A stretch of DNA of 64,000 bases from Polaromonas jejuensis NBRC 106434 (lineage in GTDB: Bacteria; Pseudomonadota; Gammaproteobacteria; Burkholderiales; Burkholderiaceae_C). The stretch lies in NCBI RefSeq assembly GCF_001598235.1, contig NZ_BCYO01000015.1, positions 1 to 64,000 on the forward strand, written 5' to 3'. Below are positions 8,978 to 18,275 of the stretch, piece after piece. The notes under the pieces were generated by a model. The model saw nothing but the letters and a program-made list of their open reading frames with translations, searched no databases and was not told where the DNA came from. Position 1 is the first letter of the stretch. Every line of letters starts with the position of its first letter. A program made the position numbers and the translations under genes.

Positions 8978-9631
8978 TCAGTGGCTGTGGGGCTTGTGCT
9001 TGTGAATTTGAATGGCAACCGGTTTCGTTGTCTCGGGCCGCGCATGCTCGTGGTCATGATTGCAGTCAGGTCCGTGGACATGAATGGGCACGGATATGAC
9101 TGGGGCGGCAGGCGCGGTAAGGGAGCCATGGGCGTGTTCGTCACCCGCGGCGTGGCTGTGGGCATGACCATGGCCACCCGCGCTGTACGCACCCCCTTCG
9201 GGCTCAAATGCCTCCTCAACCTCCTGCACGATCAGATGCATGGCACGCAGCATGTCGGCCAGCACGTGGTCGGGTTCAATCTTCAGGTGATCGGGCTTGA
9301 GCTCGATCGGAACATGGCGATTGCCCAGGTGGTAGGCCGCGCGGGTCAGATCGAAGGGCGTGCCATGGGTCGTGCAGTGCGCGATGCGCAGCACAGCCTG
9401 CGGCGCAGCAATCACTTTGACCATGGAGCCGTCTTCGGCCACCAACACGTCCCCGCCGCGCACCAGCGTGCCGCGCGGCAAAAACACGCCGAGCTGGCGG
9501 CCCAATGAGTCGGTCGCATCAAAGCGACTTTTTTGGCGCACATCCCAGTCGAGTTCGACGGTGGCGGCGCGTTTGACAAGCACAGGGGCCAGGCCGGCGC
9601 CCTGTGCAATGATTTTGGAAACTTGAAGCAT
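8978..9631 (-). CDS. ureE: Urease nickel metallochaperone UreE
   Basis: A 217-residue UreE that binds nickel and passes it to UreG. The peptide-binding N-domain ends near [13 protein letters not shown]; the metal-binding domain has [13 protein letters not shown] with the conserved His. The C-terminal third is a long His-rich tail ([30 protein letters not shown]), about 20 His in 65 residues and longer than in many UreE proteins, suggesting nickel storage. ATG 9631 (MLQVSKII) is chosen over an upstream start because it matches the family and sits eight bases past ureC. Confidence 0.95.
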   Translation of the reverse strand: MLQVSKIIAQGAGLAPVLVKRAATVELDWDVRQKSRFDATDSLGRQLGVFLPRGTLVRGGDVLVAEDGSMVKVIAAPQAVLRIAHCTTHGTPFDLTRAAYHLGNRHVPIELKPDHLKIEPDHVLADMLRAMHLIVQEVEEAFEPEGGAYSAGGHGHAHSHAAGDEHAHGSLTAPAAPVISVPIHVHGPDCNHDHEHARPETTKPVAIQIHKHKPHSH

Positions 9632-9639
9632 CAGGTTCG

Positions 9640-11358
9640 TTAGAAAAGAAAATAGCGTTGCGTCATGGGCAGGCTGCTGGCGGGTTCGCAAGTCAGCAGT
9701 TGCCCGTCCGCACGAACCAGGTAGGTCTGGGCGTCGACTTCCATCCTGGGCAGGTAGTCATTGTGGACCATGTGCTGCTTGCGCACGCCGCGTATGTTTT
9801 TCACCGCGCTCAGCGTTTTGGCCAGGCCAAAGCGTTCCTTGATGTCAGCGGACAGGCCTGCCTGCGATACGAAAGTGAGGGAGCCTTTGGCAATGGCACC
9901 GCCGAAGCCGCCAAACATGGGCCGGTAATGCACCGGCTGCGGCGTGGGGATCGATGCATTCGGGTCGCCCATGGCGGCCATGGCGATCAATCCGCCCTTG
10001 AGGATGATAGAGGGCTTGATGCCGAAAAATGCCGGCTTCCAGACCACCAGGTCGGCCCATTTGCCCTGTTCCACCGAGCCGACCTCGTGCGAGATGCCAT
10101 GCGCAATCGCCGGGTTGATGGTGTATTTGCTGATGTAGCGCTTGGCGCGGAAATTGTCGTTGCGCTCCGTGTCGCCGGGCAGTTTGCCGCGCTGCTGCTT
10201 CATCTTGTGCGCGGTTTGCCAGCAGCGGATGATGACTTCACCGACACGGCCCATGGCCTGGCTGTCGGAGCTGAACATGCTGATCGCGCCCAGGTCATGC
10301 AGGATGTCTTCGGCGGCAATGGTCTCCTTGCGGATGCGGCTTTCGGCAAAGGCCAGGTCTTCGGCAATGCCCGCGTCCAGGTGGTGGCACACCATCAGCA
10401 TGTCCACATGCTCGTCCAGCGTGTTGACGGTGTAGGGCATGGTCGGGTTGGTGGAGGAGGGCAAAAAGTTGGGCTCGCCCACCACCCGCAAAATATCCGG
10501 CGCATGGCCGCCGCCCGCGCCTTCGGTGTGAAAGGCGCAGAGCGTGCGGCCCTTGGTCGCCGCAATGGTGTTTTCGACAAAACCCGACTCGTTGAGCGTG
10601 TCGCTGTGAATCGCCACCTGGGTGTCGGTTTCTTCCGCCACGTCCAGGCAGTTGCTGATGGCGGCCGGTGTGGTGCCCCAGTCTTCATGCAGCTTCAGGC
10701 CGATCACCCCGGCGTTGATTTGTTCGTGCAGTCCAGCGGGCAGGCTGGCGTTGCCCTTGCCCAGAAAGCCGAGGTTCATGGGAAAGGCATCGGCCGCCTG
10801 CAGCATGCGCTCGATGTTCCAGGGGCCGGGCGTGCAGGTGGTGGCAAAGGTGCCGGTGGCCGGGCCGGTGCCGCCTCCCATCATGGTGGTGATGCCGGAA
10901 GCCAGGGCTTCTTCGATCTGCTGCGGGCAGATGAAGTGGATGTGCGAGTCGATGCCGCCCGCGGTGACGATCATGCCTTCGCAGCTGATGATCTCGGTGC
11001 CGGGCCCAATGATGATGTCTACGCCCGATTGGGTGTCGGGGTTGCCGGCCTTGCCGATGGCGGCAATGCGCCCGCCCTTGAGGCCGATGTCTGCCTTGAC
11101 AATGCCCCAGTGGTCCAGGATGAGCGCGTTCGTCATCACCGTGTCCATGGCGCCTTCGGCACGGGTTTTTTGCGACTGCGCCATGCCGTCGCGAATGGTT
11201 TTGCCGCCGCCAAATTTGACCTCTTCGCCGTAGCTGCCGGCGCGCAAGGTGTAGTCGGCTTCGACTTCGACCATCAGATCCGTGTCGGCGAGCCGAAGGC
11301 GGTCTCCCATGGTGGGGCCAAACATTTCCGCGTAGGCGCGGCGTCCAATCGTTGCCAT
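9640..11358 (-). CDS. ureC: Urease alpha subunit
   Basis: The 572-residue catalytic subunit (urea + water to ammonia + carbamate), cytosolic. Nickel ligands and active-site residues are intact: SHIHF (His139, His141), the carbamylated Lys222 in GLKLHEDWG, His277 in [13 protein letters not shown], and the mobile-flap Cys324-His325 in MVCHHLD. The N-terminus [18 protein letters not shown] is canonical. It overlaps the ureB stop by one base, so the two are probably coupled. Confidence 0.98.
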   Translation of the reverse strand: MATIGRRAYAEMFGPTMGDRLRLADTDLMVEVEADYTLRAGSYGEEVKFGGGKTIRDGMAQSQKTRAEGAMDTVMTNALILDHWGIVKADIGLKGGRIAAIGKAGNPDTQSGVDIIIGPGTEIISCEGMIVTAGGIDSHIHFICPQQIEEALASGITTMMGGGTGPATGTFATTCTPGPWNIERMLQAADAFPMNLGFLGKGNASLPAGLHEQINAGVIGLKLHEDWGTTPAAISNCLDVAEETDTQVAIHSDTLNESGFVENTIAATKGRTLCAFHTEGAGGGHAPDILRVVGEPNFLPSSTNPTMPYTVNTLDEHVDMLMVCHHLDAGIAEDLAFAESRIRKETIAAEDILHDLGAISMFSSDSQAMGRVGEVIIRCWQTAHKMKQQRGKLPGDTERNDNFRAKRYISKYTINPAIAHGISHEVGSVEQGKWADLVVWKPAFFGIKPSIILKGGLIAMAAMGDPNASIPTPQPVHYRPMFGGFGGAIAKGSLTFVSQAGLSADIKERFGLAKTLSAVKNIRGVRKQHMVHNDYLPRMEVDAQTYLVRADGQLLTCEPASSLPMTQRYFLF

Positions 11359-11663
11359 CAGAGTTTTCCCTGTACCAAACCACGGAATCCGTAGACCTTG
11401 CGGCCACCGGCGAAATCCACCAGTTCAACCGTGCGCTGCTGGCCCGGTTCAAACCGCACGGCAGCACCTGACGCGATATTCAGGCGCATGCCGCGCGCCG
11501 CATCGCGGTCAAAACCCAGCGCTGCGTTGGTCTCCGCGAAGTGGTAGTGAGAGCCCACTTGTATGGGCCGGTCTGCCGTGTTTTGCACGACCACGGTCAG
11601 CGTGCGGCGGCCCGCGTTCAGTACATGGTCGGGGCCATCGGTCAACAGTTCGCCAGGAATCAT
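11358..11663 (-). CDS. ureB: Urease beta subunit
   Basis: A 101-residue beta subunit beginning MIPGELL, with [20 protein letters not shown] and [15 protein letters not shown], the standard UreB blocks. The open frame runs about 37 codons upstream, but ATG 11663 matches the family start. It lies between hupE (13-base gap) and ureC (one-base overlap). Three separate structural genes (A, B, C) is the usual bacterial arrangement. Confidence 0.96.
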   Translation of the reverse strand: MIPGELLTDGPDHVLNAGRRTLTVVVQNTADRPIQVGSHYHFAETNAALGFDRDAARGMRLNIASGAAVRFEPGQQRTVELVDFAGGRKVYGFRGLVQGKL

Positions 11664-11676
11664 GCCTTTGCTTCCT

Positions 11677-12297
11677 TCAGGCCAGTTGCGCGAGCAGCGT
11701 GACGCCAAATGCGGCGACGCCGGCACCTGCTGCACGCGGGATCCAGACGCTGTTGCGGCGCAAGGCCCAACCAAGCCCCAGACCCGTGGCGTGCAGCAGC
11801 AAAGTAGTTGTCAACATCCCCGCCAGCGGGGGCCAGGCGTCGGCGGCATCCGCCAGTTCATAGCCATGGGCCAGGCCATGGAACAGCGCAAATACGCCGA
11901 CCAGCAGCGCCGCCGCCATGCCCGGTACGCGCCAGCGTGTCGCCACCAGCAGGCCGGTGACCAGCAGCGAGGCCGCAATCATGGGTTCAACGGCCGGGAT
12001 TTGCACGCCCTGCAAGCCCAGGCTGGCACCCACCAGCAGCATGCTGGCGAAGCCCAGGGGGCCCCACACCAACTCTATCCCGGCGCGGCGCGCCGCCAGC
12101 GCGCTCCACAGGCCCACCGATACCATGGCAGCCAGATGGTCCAGGCCGGTCAGGGGATGGAAAAATCCCATCAGGAATCCGGGATGTGCATGGCCGTCAA
12201 CGCCAGTGTGGGCTGCCGCGGCCAGCGGCAGCGCGGACACCAGTGCAAACAGCAGGCGGGACAGGCAAGTGGTTTGCGGCAAGCCGAAAAGGCGCAT
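11677..12297 (-). CDS. hupE: HupE/UreJ-family nickel transporter
   Basis: A 206-residue membrane protein with a cleavable-looking N-terminus ([18 protein letters not shown]) and about six membrane segments. The family signature [21 protein letters not shown] supplies His residues thought to bind nickel, and a second conserved HGLAHGYEL motif occurs in segment four or five. HupE/UreJ proteins secrete or import nickel for hydrogenase or urease. Its place between ureA and ureB indicates nickel supply to this urease. ureJ would be an equally fair name. Confidence 0.9.
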   Translation of the reverse strand: MRLFGLPQTTCLSRLLFALVSALPLAAAAHTGVDGHAHPGFLMGFFHPLTGLDHLAAMVSVGLWSALAARRAGIELVWGPLGFASMLLVGASLGLQGVQIPAVEPMIAASLLVTGLLVATRWRVPGMAAALLVGVFALFHGLAHGYELADAADAWPPLAGMLTTTLLLHATGLGLGWALRRNSVWIPRAAGAGVAAFGVTLLAQLA

Positions 12298-12336
12298 GGT
12301 GTTCTCCTGTTGAACTCTTAAAAGTGAAATGGGGAT

Positions 12337-12639
12337 TCAGACGATGGGCTGGTGCACCGTGACCAGCTTGGTTCCATCGGGAAAGGTCGCTTCGACCTGG
12401 ATGTCGGGGATCAATTCGGGGATGCCGTCCATCACGTCGGCGCGCGTCAGGATCGTACGGCCCTCGCTCATGAGCTGCGCCACGGTTTTGCCGTCGCGCG
12501 CACCCTCCATCACGGCGGCGCTGATCAGGGCGACGGCCTCCGGGTAGTTGAGCTTGAGGCCGCGGGCGCGGCGCCTCTCGGCCAGCAGGGCTGCCGTAAA
12601 AATAAGCAGCTTGTCTTTTTCTCGGGGGGTTAATTCCAT
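12337..12639 (-). CDS. ureA: Urease gamma subunit
   Basis: A 100-residue gamma subunit with the conserved start [14 protein letters not shown], then [16 protein letters not shown], and the end [19 protein letters not shown]. It is the first gene of the urease operon, so the operon promoter should be in the roughly 160-base gap shared with the divergent transporter-kinase gene. ureD, normally just upstream of ureA in relatives, is missing here and found at 44.5 kb. Confidence 0.97.
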   Translation of the reverse strand: MELTPREKDKLLIFTAALLAERRRARGLKLNYPEAVALISAAVMEGARDGKTVAQLMSEGRTILTRADVMDGIPELIPDIQVEATFPDGTKLVTVHQPIV

Positions 12640-12736
12640 GGGGCTCTTTCGGGCGGGCTACCTGCGTGGGGACGGTTGCCCGGGTGCAAGAATGGTGCCA
12701 CAAGAGTCATGCCAGACCAAGCGGCCCGCAGGCACA

Positions 12737-12752
12737 TGGCACAAAACCTGCA
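12737..12752 (+). promoter_or_regulatory. Candidate sigma-54 promoter
   Basis: TGGCAC (12737-12742), five bases, then CTGCA (12748-12752) fits the -24/-12 consensus TGGCAC-N5-TTGCA with one mismatch and correct spacing. It ends 45 bases before the ATG of the transporter-kinase gene. Sigma-54 control would fit a nitrogen-status sensor; no NtrC site was found with confidence. Confidence 0.5.
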
Positions 12753-12797
12753 CTGAAGGCTGCTCCTCACTTCGTCCTCGACGTACCCACCCAATCC

Positions 12798-15700
12798 ATG
12801 GACGCCCCAGTCATGCCTTCGCTGCTGTCAGTCCGACCCAATGGGCCGCCGGCCTCGCCAGACGCGGAGGCCGGCTCCGACGTGGCGGTGCAGCGCATCA
12901 TCAAGGTCAGGCGCGACTACAACAGCTGGGTGGCCAGTGAGACCATGGAAGACTACGCGCTGCGCTTTACGCCGCAGCGCTTTCGCAAATGGTCCGAATG
13001 GCGAGTGGCCAACACCGCGTTTGGCGCAGCCTCGTTCCTGGTGCTTGAGGCCGTGGGCGCCACCCTGCTGGTGAAATACGGCTTCACCAATGCCTTCTGG
13101 GCGATCGTGGCCACGGGCCTCATCATTTTTCTGGCCGGCCTGCCCATCAGCATTTACGCCGCGCGCTATGGCGTCGACATGGATTTACTGACCCGCGGCG
13201 CCGGCTTTGGCTATATCGGCTCGACGCTGACCTCGCTGATCTACGCGTCGTTCACCTTCATTTTCTTTGCGCTGGAGGCGGCTGTCATGGCCTATGCGCT
13301 GGACCTCGCCCTGGGTATTCCGCCCAGTTGGGGCTACCTGATTTGCGCGCTGGTCGTGATTCCGCTGGTCACCCATGGGGTGTCGGTCATCAGTCGGCTG
13401 CAGGTCTGGACGCAACCCTTGTGGCTGGTGATGCTGGTGGTGCCCTTTGTTTATGTGTTTTTGCGCGATCCCGCTGCTTTTTCGGACGTTGTGCACTACG
13501 GTGGTGAGAAGGGCGTGGGTGGTGAATTCAATTTGCACCTATTTGGTGCCGCACTCACAGTGGGTATCGCACTGATCACCCAGATGGGCGAGCAGGCCGA
13601 CTATTTGCGCTTCATGCCGGTGCAGACCCGCGCCAATCGCTGGCGCTGGTGGGGCGGGGTGCTGGCGGGCGGGCCGGGCTGGGTCTTGCTGGGCGTGGTC
13701 AAGATGCTGGGGGGCTCGCTGCTGGCCTACCTGGCGATTTCCAATATGGTGCCGCTGGACCGGGCCGTGGACCCCAACCAGATGTACTTGGCCGCCTATG
13801 AGTACGTGTTCCCCCATTACGGGCTGGCGGTGGCGGCCACCGCGCTGTTCGTGGTGGTGTCCCAGCTCAAGATCAATGTCACCAACGCCTACGCCGGCTC
13901 GCTGGCCTGGTCCAATTTTTTCTCGCGCATCACGCACAGCCACCCCGGCCGGGTGGTATGGGTGGTGTTCAACACACTCATTGCCTTCATGCTGATGGAG
14001 ATGAATGTGTTTCAGGCACTGGGCGATGTGCTGGGCCTGTATTCCAATATTGCGATCGCCTGGGTCATGGCCGTGGTGGCGGACCTGGTGATCAACAAGC
14101 CGCTGGGTTTGTCACCGCCGGGCATCGAGTTCAAACGCGCCCATCTTTACGACATCAACCCGGTCGGTGTCGGGGCCATGGCCCTGGCTTCGCTGCTCTC
14201 GGTGACGGCCCATCTGGGGCTTTACGGCGAACTGGCGCAGGCGTTTTCGGCGGTGATCGCCATGGCCACCGCGTTTGTGACGGCGCCGCTGATTGCCTGG
14301 GCGACGAAGGGACGTTATTACATTGCGCGGGGTTCGGAAACGGCGGGCGGTGACGGCCCCTACAAGCGCTACGCCACGCAGAACTGCGTCATTTGCGAAC
14401 GTGCGTACGAAGGCCCCGACATGGCGCATTGCCCCGCTTACCAGGGCCCCATTTGCTCACTGTGCTGCACGCTGGACGCGCGCTGCGGCGATTTGTGCAA
14501 GCCGCACGCCAGCCTCTCGGCCCAGTGGTCGGCCGCGCTGCGCTGGCTGCTGCCGCGCCGCGCCTGGCCTTACCTCGACACCGGGCTCGGCCACTTTTTG
14601 CTGCTCATGCTGATCATCGTGCCGCTGCTGGCCAGCGTGTTCGGTTTGCTTTACCACCAGGAGATGGGCGCGCTGGTGGACATGGCCCCCTCCGAATCGG
14701 CCTTGCGTTCGGGCTTTCTGAAAGCCTACATGGCGCTGCTGGTCATTGCCGGGCTGGTGGCCTGGTGGCTGGTGCTGGCGCACAAGAGCCGGCAGGTGGC
14801 GCAGGAGGAGTCGAACCGCCAGACCCATCTGCTGATGCGCGAAATCGAATCCCACCGGCAAACCGACGAAGCCCTGCAGCAGGCCAAGCGCATGGCCGAC
14901 CAGGCCAACCAGGCCAAGAGCCGCTACATCAGCGCGATCAGCCATGAGTTGCGCACACCCCTCAACAGCATTCTGGGCTATGCCCAGCTCATGGGGGAGG
15001 ACAGCGCCATACCGCCGCACCGCAAGCAGGCGGTCAATGTCATCAAGCGCGGCGGCGAGCATCTGCTGTCGCTGATTGAGGGCACGCTGGATATCGCCCG
15101 CATTGAGGCGGGCAAGCTGACGCTCAACGTCAAACCCATGCAGTTTGCAGATTGCGTGCACGAAATGGCCGGCATGTTTGAATTGCAGGCCACCGCCAAG
15201 GGTTTGGGCTTTCGCTTCGAGGCCAGCGGCAACTTGCCCGAGCTGGTGCGTGCCGATGAAAAGCGCGTCCGGCAGATCCTCATCAACCTGCTGGGCAATG
15301 CCATCAAGTTCACCTCAGCCGGTCAGGTGTGCTTCAAGGTGCACCATGCGCGTGAGATGGCCCATATTGATATTGAAGACACGGGGCCGGGTATGGACGA
15401 GGCGGAGCTGGCGCAGATTTTTGAGCCTTTTGCGCGTGGCAGTACGGCCGGCCACGGTGCCGCGGGCACATCCGGTGCCGGTCTGGGTCTGACGATCGCC
15501 AAAATGCTGACCGACCTGATGGGCGGCGACATGACCGCGCTCAGCACGCCGGGTGAAGGATCGGTATTTCGCGTCCGGCTGTTTCTGCCGGAAGTGCATG
15601 TGCCCGCGGGTGCAGCGCAAGGGACTCAAGCCCGGCCCGCGCGGCGCCGGCCGCGTGGCTACGACGGAGCCCGCCGTAAGCTGCTGGTGGTCGACAATGA

Positions 15701-16313
15701 GGAACCCGATCGTGAATTGCTGGTGCAGTTGCTTCAACCCATGGGCTTCGAGTTGCGCACCGCGGCCAGCGGCCACGACTGCCTGGATCTGCTGGCGGCG
15801 GGCTACCGGCCCGACGTGATCTTCATGGACCTGGCCATGCCCGGCATCGACGGCTGGGAGACGCTGCGCCGCGTGCGCAGCGCTGGGCTCACCGGCATTC
15901 ACCTGGCCATCGTCTCGGCCAATGCCTTCGACAAGGGCCTGGACAACGACGTGGGCATACGTCCTGAAGATTTCATACTGAAGCCGGTGCGCCATACCGA
16001 GCTGATCGACTGGCTGGAGCGACGCCTGGCCCTGAGCTGGCACTATGAGCCCCCGCCCGCAATAGCCGCCATGCCGGCGGAAAACGCTCAGCCACCCGTT
16101 TTACCTGAGCCGACCCAACTGGCCGCGCTGCGGGAAGTGGTCGGGCTTGGTTTTTACCGCGGCATCATGAACAAACTGGCGGAGATCGAAACGCAGCAAC
16201 CCGCTGCCGCTGCCTTTGTGGAGGAAATGCGTACGCTGGCGCGGCAGTTCCAGTTCGAAGCCATGAGCCGTCAGCTCACCAGCCAGGAGCCCGGTCATGA
16301 CCAGCGCGCTTGA
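12798..16313 (+). CDS. NCS1 transporter-sensor histidine kinase-receiver fusion
   Basis: A 1171-residue hybrid sensor. Residues about 75-510 are a complete-looking NCS1 (purine/cytosine permease) domain with roughly twelve membrane segments. About 526-570 is a Cys-rich cytosolic segment (Cys 530, 533, 545, 553, 556, 557, 563, 567) resembling a metal or redox site. Two more membrane segments follow (about 597-617, 643-661). The kinase has the H-box SHELRTPLNS (His716), N-box NLLGNAIKF and G-box GAGLGLTIAK. The receiver has LLVVDNEEPD and phosphoacceptor Asp1011 in FMDLAMPG. A third domain with HPt-like length ends the protein. ATG 12798 follows the sigma-54-like site; ATG 12813 is possible. 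The ligand (uracil, hydantoin, allantoin, urea) is unknown. Confidence 0.9.
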   Translation: MDAPVMPSLLSVRPNGPPASPDAEAGSDVAVQRIIKVRRDYNSWVASETMEDYALRFTPQRFRKWSEWRVANTAFGAASFLVLEAVGATLLVKYGFTNAFWAIVATGLIIFLAGLPISIYAARYGVDMDLLTRGAGFGYIGSTLTSLIYASFTFIFFALEAAVMAYALDLALGIPPSWGYLICALVVIPLVTHGVSVISRLQVWTQPLWLVMLVVPFVYVFLRDPAAFSDVVHYGGEKGVGGEFNLHLFGAALTVGIALITQMGEQADYLRFMPVQTRANRWRWWGGVLAGGPGWVLLGVVKMLGGSLLAYLAISNMVPLDRAVDPNQMYLAAYEYVFPHYGLAVAATALFVVVSQLKINVTNAYAGSLAWSNFFSRITHSHPGRVVWVVFNTLIAFMLMEMNVFQALGDVLGLYSNIAIAWVMAVVADLVINKPLGLSPPGIEFKRAHLYDINPVGVGAMALASLLSVTAHLGLYGELAQAFSAVIAMATAFVTAPLIAWATKGRYYIARGSETAGGDGPYKRYATQNCVICERAYEGPDMAHCPAYQGPICSLCCTLDARCGDLCKPHASLSAQWSAALRWLLPRRAWPYLDTGLGHFLLLMLIIVPLLASVFGLLYHQEMGALVDMAPSESALRSGFLKAYMALLVIAGLVAWWLVLAHKSRQVAQEESNRQTHLLMREIESHRQTDEALQQAKRMADQANQAKSRYISAISHELRTPLNSILGYAQLMGEDSAIPPHRKQAVNVIKRGGEHLLSLIEGTLDIARIEAGKLTLNVKPMQFADCVHEMAGMFELQATAKGLGFRFEASGNLPELVRADEKRVRQILINLLGNAIKFTSAGQVCFKVHHAREMAHIDIEDTGPGMDEAELAQIFEPFARGSTAGHGAAGTSGAGLGLTIAKMLTDLMGGDMTALSTPGEGSVFRVRLFLPEVHVPAGAAQGTQARPARRRPRGYDGARRKLLVVDNEEPDRELLVQLLQPMGFELRTAASGHDCLDLLAAGYRPDVIFMDLAMPGIDGWETLRRVRSAGLTGIHLAIVSANAFDKGLDNDVGIRPEDFILKPVRHTELIDWLERRLALSWHYEPPPAIAAMPAENAQPPVLPEPTQLAALREVVGLGFYRGIMNKLAEIETQQPAAAAFVEEMRTLARQFQFEAMSRQLTSQEPGHDQRA

Positions 16314-17310
16314 CGTCGAACAGACACTGGACCGCGCCAATAGCGATGTCGTGCTGATCGTTGACGATGTGCCCGACAACCTGTCGGTGCTGCACGATGC
16401 ACTCGATGAGTCAGGCTATACCGTGCTGATCGCCACCAGCGGAGAAGCCGCGCTTCAGCGCGCGCAGCAGGCCTTGCCCGACATCGTGCTGCTGGATGCC
16501 ATGATGCCCGGCATGGACGGGTTTGAAGTGGCCCGGCGGCTGAAAGCAGCGCCCGAAACCGCGCATATTCCCATCATCTTCATGACCGGCCTCACGGAAA
16601 CCGAGTACCTGGTGGCCGCCCTGGAGGCCGGTGGCGTGGACTACGTGACCAAACCCATCAAGCCCAAGGAAGTGATGGCGCGCATGGGGGTGCATCTGCA
16701 GGGCGCACGCCGTGCCAGGCAGGAGGCACGCCAGGCGGGCCAGGCGCGCAATGCGCTGGATGCGTTTGGCTATGCCAGCATCACGGTGCGAATGAATGGT
16801 ATGGGCGATGGCAAGCTGATCTGGCAGACGCCGCTGGCGCGGGATCTGCTGATGCGCTACTACGGGACGTCCGCGCCGCAGACGCCGGAGCCGGTTTTGC
16901 AATGGCTGCGCCGTCATTTGGCGGAAGCCGGGCGCCAGATCGAGCCGCCGCGCCTGGCGGTGGAGCAGGGGCCGCGCCGCCTCACATTCAGGCTGCACCA
17001 GCAGACGGGCGATGGTGACGGCGATGGCGGCGGCGACTGGCTCATCGTGATGCGCGAAATCTCCGACGATGCCGTGATCGAGGCCATGAGCCTGAGCTTC
17101 AAGCTCACCGCCCGCGAGGCCGAGGTGCTTTATTGGGTGGTCAAGGGCAAAATAAATCGCGATATCGGCGACATTCTGGGCGCCAGCCCCGCCACGATCA
17201 AAAAACACCTGGAGCGGGTTTACGCCAAACTGGGCGTGGAAACCCGCACGGCGGCCGCCGGCATGGCCGTGAACCGGATCAGGCTGCTGCACCCGCAGTT
17301 TGAGTGCTGA
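16297..17310 (+). CDS. LuxR-type response regulator
   Basis: A 337-residue regulator. The receiver spans residues 18-135, with acidic pocket VDD and phosphoacceptor Asp67 in LLDAMMPGMDG. A middle region of about 120 residues has no recognised fold and contains a Gly/Asp-rich linker (GDGDGDGGGD). The C-terminal LuxR/NarL helix-turn-helix covers about 268-327, with LTAREAEVLYWVVKGK and SPATIKKHLERVYAKLGV. It overlaps the sensor gene by 17 bases, so the two form a coupled two-component system. Likely targets are the adjacent urease operon or a transporter operon, which is inference. Confidence 0.93.
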   Translation: MTSALDVEQTLDRANSDVVLIVDDVPDNLSVLHDALDESGYTVLIATSGEAALQRAQQALPDIVLLDAMMPGMDGFEVARRLKAAPETAHIPIIFMTGLTETEYLVAALEAGGVDYVTKPIKPKEVMARMGVHLQGARRARQEARQAGQARNALDAFGYASITVRMNGMGDGKLIWQTPLARDLLMRYYGTSAPQTPEPVLQWLRRHLAEAGRQIEPPRLAVEQGPRRLTFRLHQQTGDGDGDGGGDWLIVMREISDDAVIEAMSLSFKLTAREAEVLYWVVKGKINRDIGDILGASPATIKKHLERVYAKLGVETRTAAAGMAVNRIRLLHPQFEC

Positions 17311-17331
17311 AAATACGCGCCGAAAGACGAA

Positions 17332-17361
17332 ATGACCTTGTTTTGGCCTCTCGGTTACAAT
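17332..17361 (+). promoter_or_regulatory. Candidate sigma-70 promoter of the 17.7-kb small gene
   Basis: ATGACC (17332-17337) and TACAAT (17356-17361), 18 bases apart, fit a sigma-70 promoter. It starts about 20 bases past the response-regulator stop and would give a leader of about 300 bases. Confidence 0.5.
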
Positions 17362-17665
17362 AGCTTATTCGGTAAACGCATCAGCTTTTTACATCGAAGC
17401 CCTTGTTACCCCAGGCTTCCTTCTCAAATGCGGCGCTTCTCAGAGCCCGGATTCACAGTGTTTTCAGTGCCCATACAGCCCTGAACCCTCTCAGCACTGT
17501 TCTATTCTCCTAGCGAGCACTTCTTCCCAACGGTGCCCACTCGTGGCTCAACCAGTTCAGGCCTTTCAAGAGGCCTGGCGGGTAGAAACCGAACACTCGC
17601 TGGCTTGTTCGCAAGCCGTTTAGGCTCTATTAATCAAGCCGGGAAAAATACCCGGCGCAGACTTT
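17362..17665 (+). ncRNA. Long structured 5' leader
   Basis: No gene is seen here. Three perfect hairpins occur: CAGGCCT with AGGCCTG (17558-17577), GGCTTG-TTCG-CAAGCC (17602-17617, a stable UUCG tetraloop), and GCCGGG with CCCGGC (17638-17656), ending nine bases before the next ATG. The last one could mask the ribosome-binding site. Such leaders are typical of cold-regulated messages; that reading is inference. Confidence 0.45.
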
Positions 17666-17905
17666 ATGAATATTAATTACAACAACATATCGGTGGGCAG
17701 GTACCTGGTCTCCCCGCTTGCCAAGCAGCAGGGCGAAGGCCGCTACGCTGCATCGGTCTCCATCCGCTCCGGCCGCGGCAGTGGCACGTATGATCGCGTC
17801 TTGCGCTTTAACGGGCTTTTTGACAGCGCGGCAGCGGCCGTGCATTACGCCACCGAACACGCAATGGGCTGGATCCTCGAACGCTCATCGCCGGCTTGCG
17901 CCTGA
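17666..17905 (+). CDS. Conserved small protein of unknown function
   Basis: A 79-residue soluble protein with the core SVSIRSGRGSGTYDRVLRF followed by a short helix AAVHYATEHAMGWI. I have seen similar small proteins beside cold-shock genes in betaproteobacteria, but know no function. The long structured leader and the nearby infA point to temperature- or translation-linked control. ATG 17666 is the only good start; the hairpin just upstream leaves little room for a classical ribosome-binding site. Confidence 0.65.
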   Translation: MNINYNNISVGRYLVSPLAKQQGEGRYAASVSIRSGRGSGTYDRVLRFNGLFDSAAAAVHYATEHAMGWILERSSPACA

Positions 17906-17971
17906 CGCGCGGCTGGCCTTGTCGGGGGTTGGCCTCATATACAGTTTTTTCAATTCTGAAGGAGTTACATC

Positions 17972-18229
17972 ATGGCTAAAGAAGAACTCATTGAAATGCA
18001 TGGGCTGGTCGACGAAGTCCTGCCCGATTCGCGCTTTCGCGTCACGCTCGACAACGGTCACAAGCTCGTGGCCTACACCTCCGGCAAGATGCGCAAAAAC
18101 CATATCCGCATTCTGGCGGGCGACCAGGTGTCGCTCGAGCTGTCGCCTTATGACCTGAGCAAGGGCCGGATTACTTTCCGTCACATCGCAGGCCGCGGAC
18201 CGGGCCCTGCTCCGCGCCAGACCCGTTAA
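17972..18229 (+). CDS. infA: Translation initiation factor IF-1
   Basis: An 85-residue S1/OB-fold IF-1: [24 protein letters not shown], then [20 protein letters not shown] and [12 protein letters not shown]. Typical IF-1 has 72 residues; this one has an extra basic tail ([10 protein letters not shown]). GAAGGAGTT lies just upstream of the ATG, a strong ribosome-binding site. It is away from the ribosomal-protein cluster where IF-1 often sits, so it may be one of two infA copies, as in other betaproteobacteria. Confidence 0.93.
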   Translation: MAKEELIEMHGLVDEVLPDSRFRVTLDNGHKLVAYTSGKMRKNHIRILAGDQVSLELSPYDLSKGRITFRHIAGRGPGPAPRQTR

Positions 18230-18275
18230 GCCGGCCAGCCAACCCAAGCGCACCTCGTGCCGGCGCAGGCTGTCA

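Noticed and set aside
9658..11394. A 578-codon plus-strand frame opposite ureC.
   Set aside because: Antisense shadow of ureC without recognisable domains.
12670..12710. GGTGCA-like half sites between ureA and the sensor gene that resemble NtrC sites.
   Set aside because: The half sites are direct rather than inverted and the match is partial, so an NtrC site cannot be supported.
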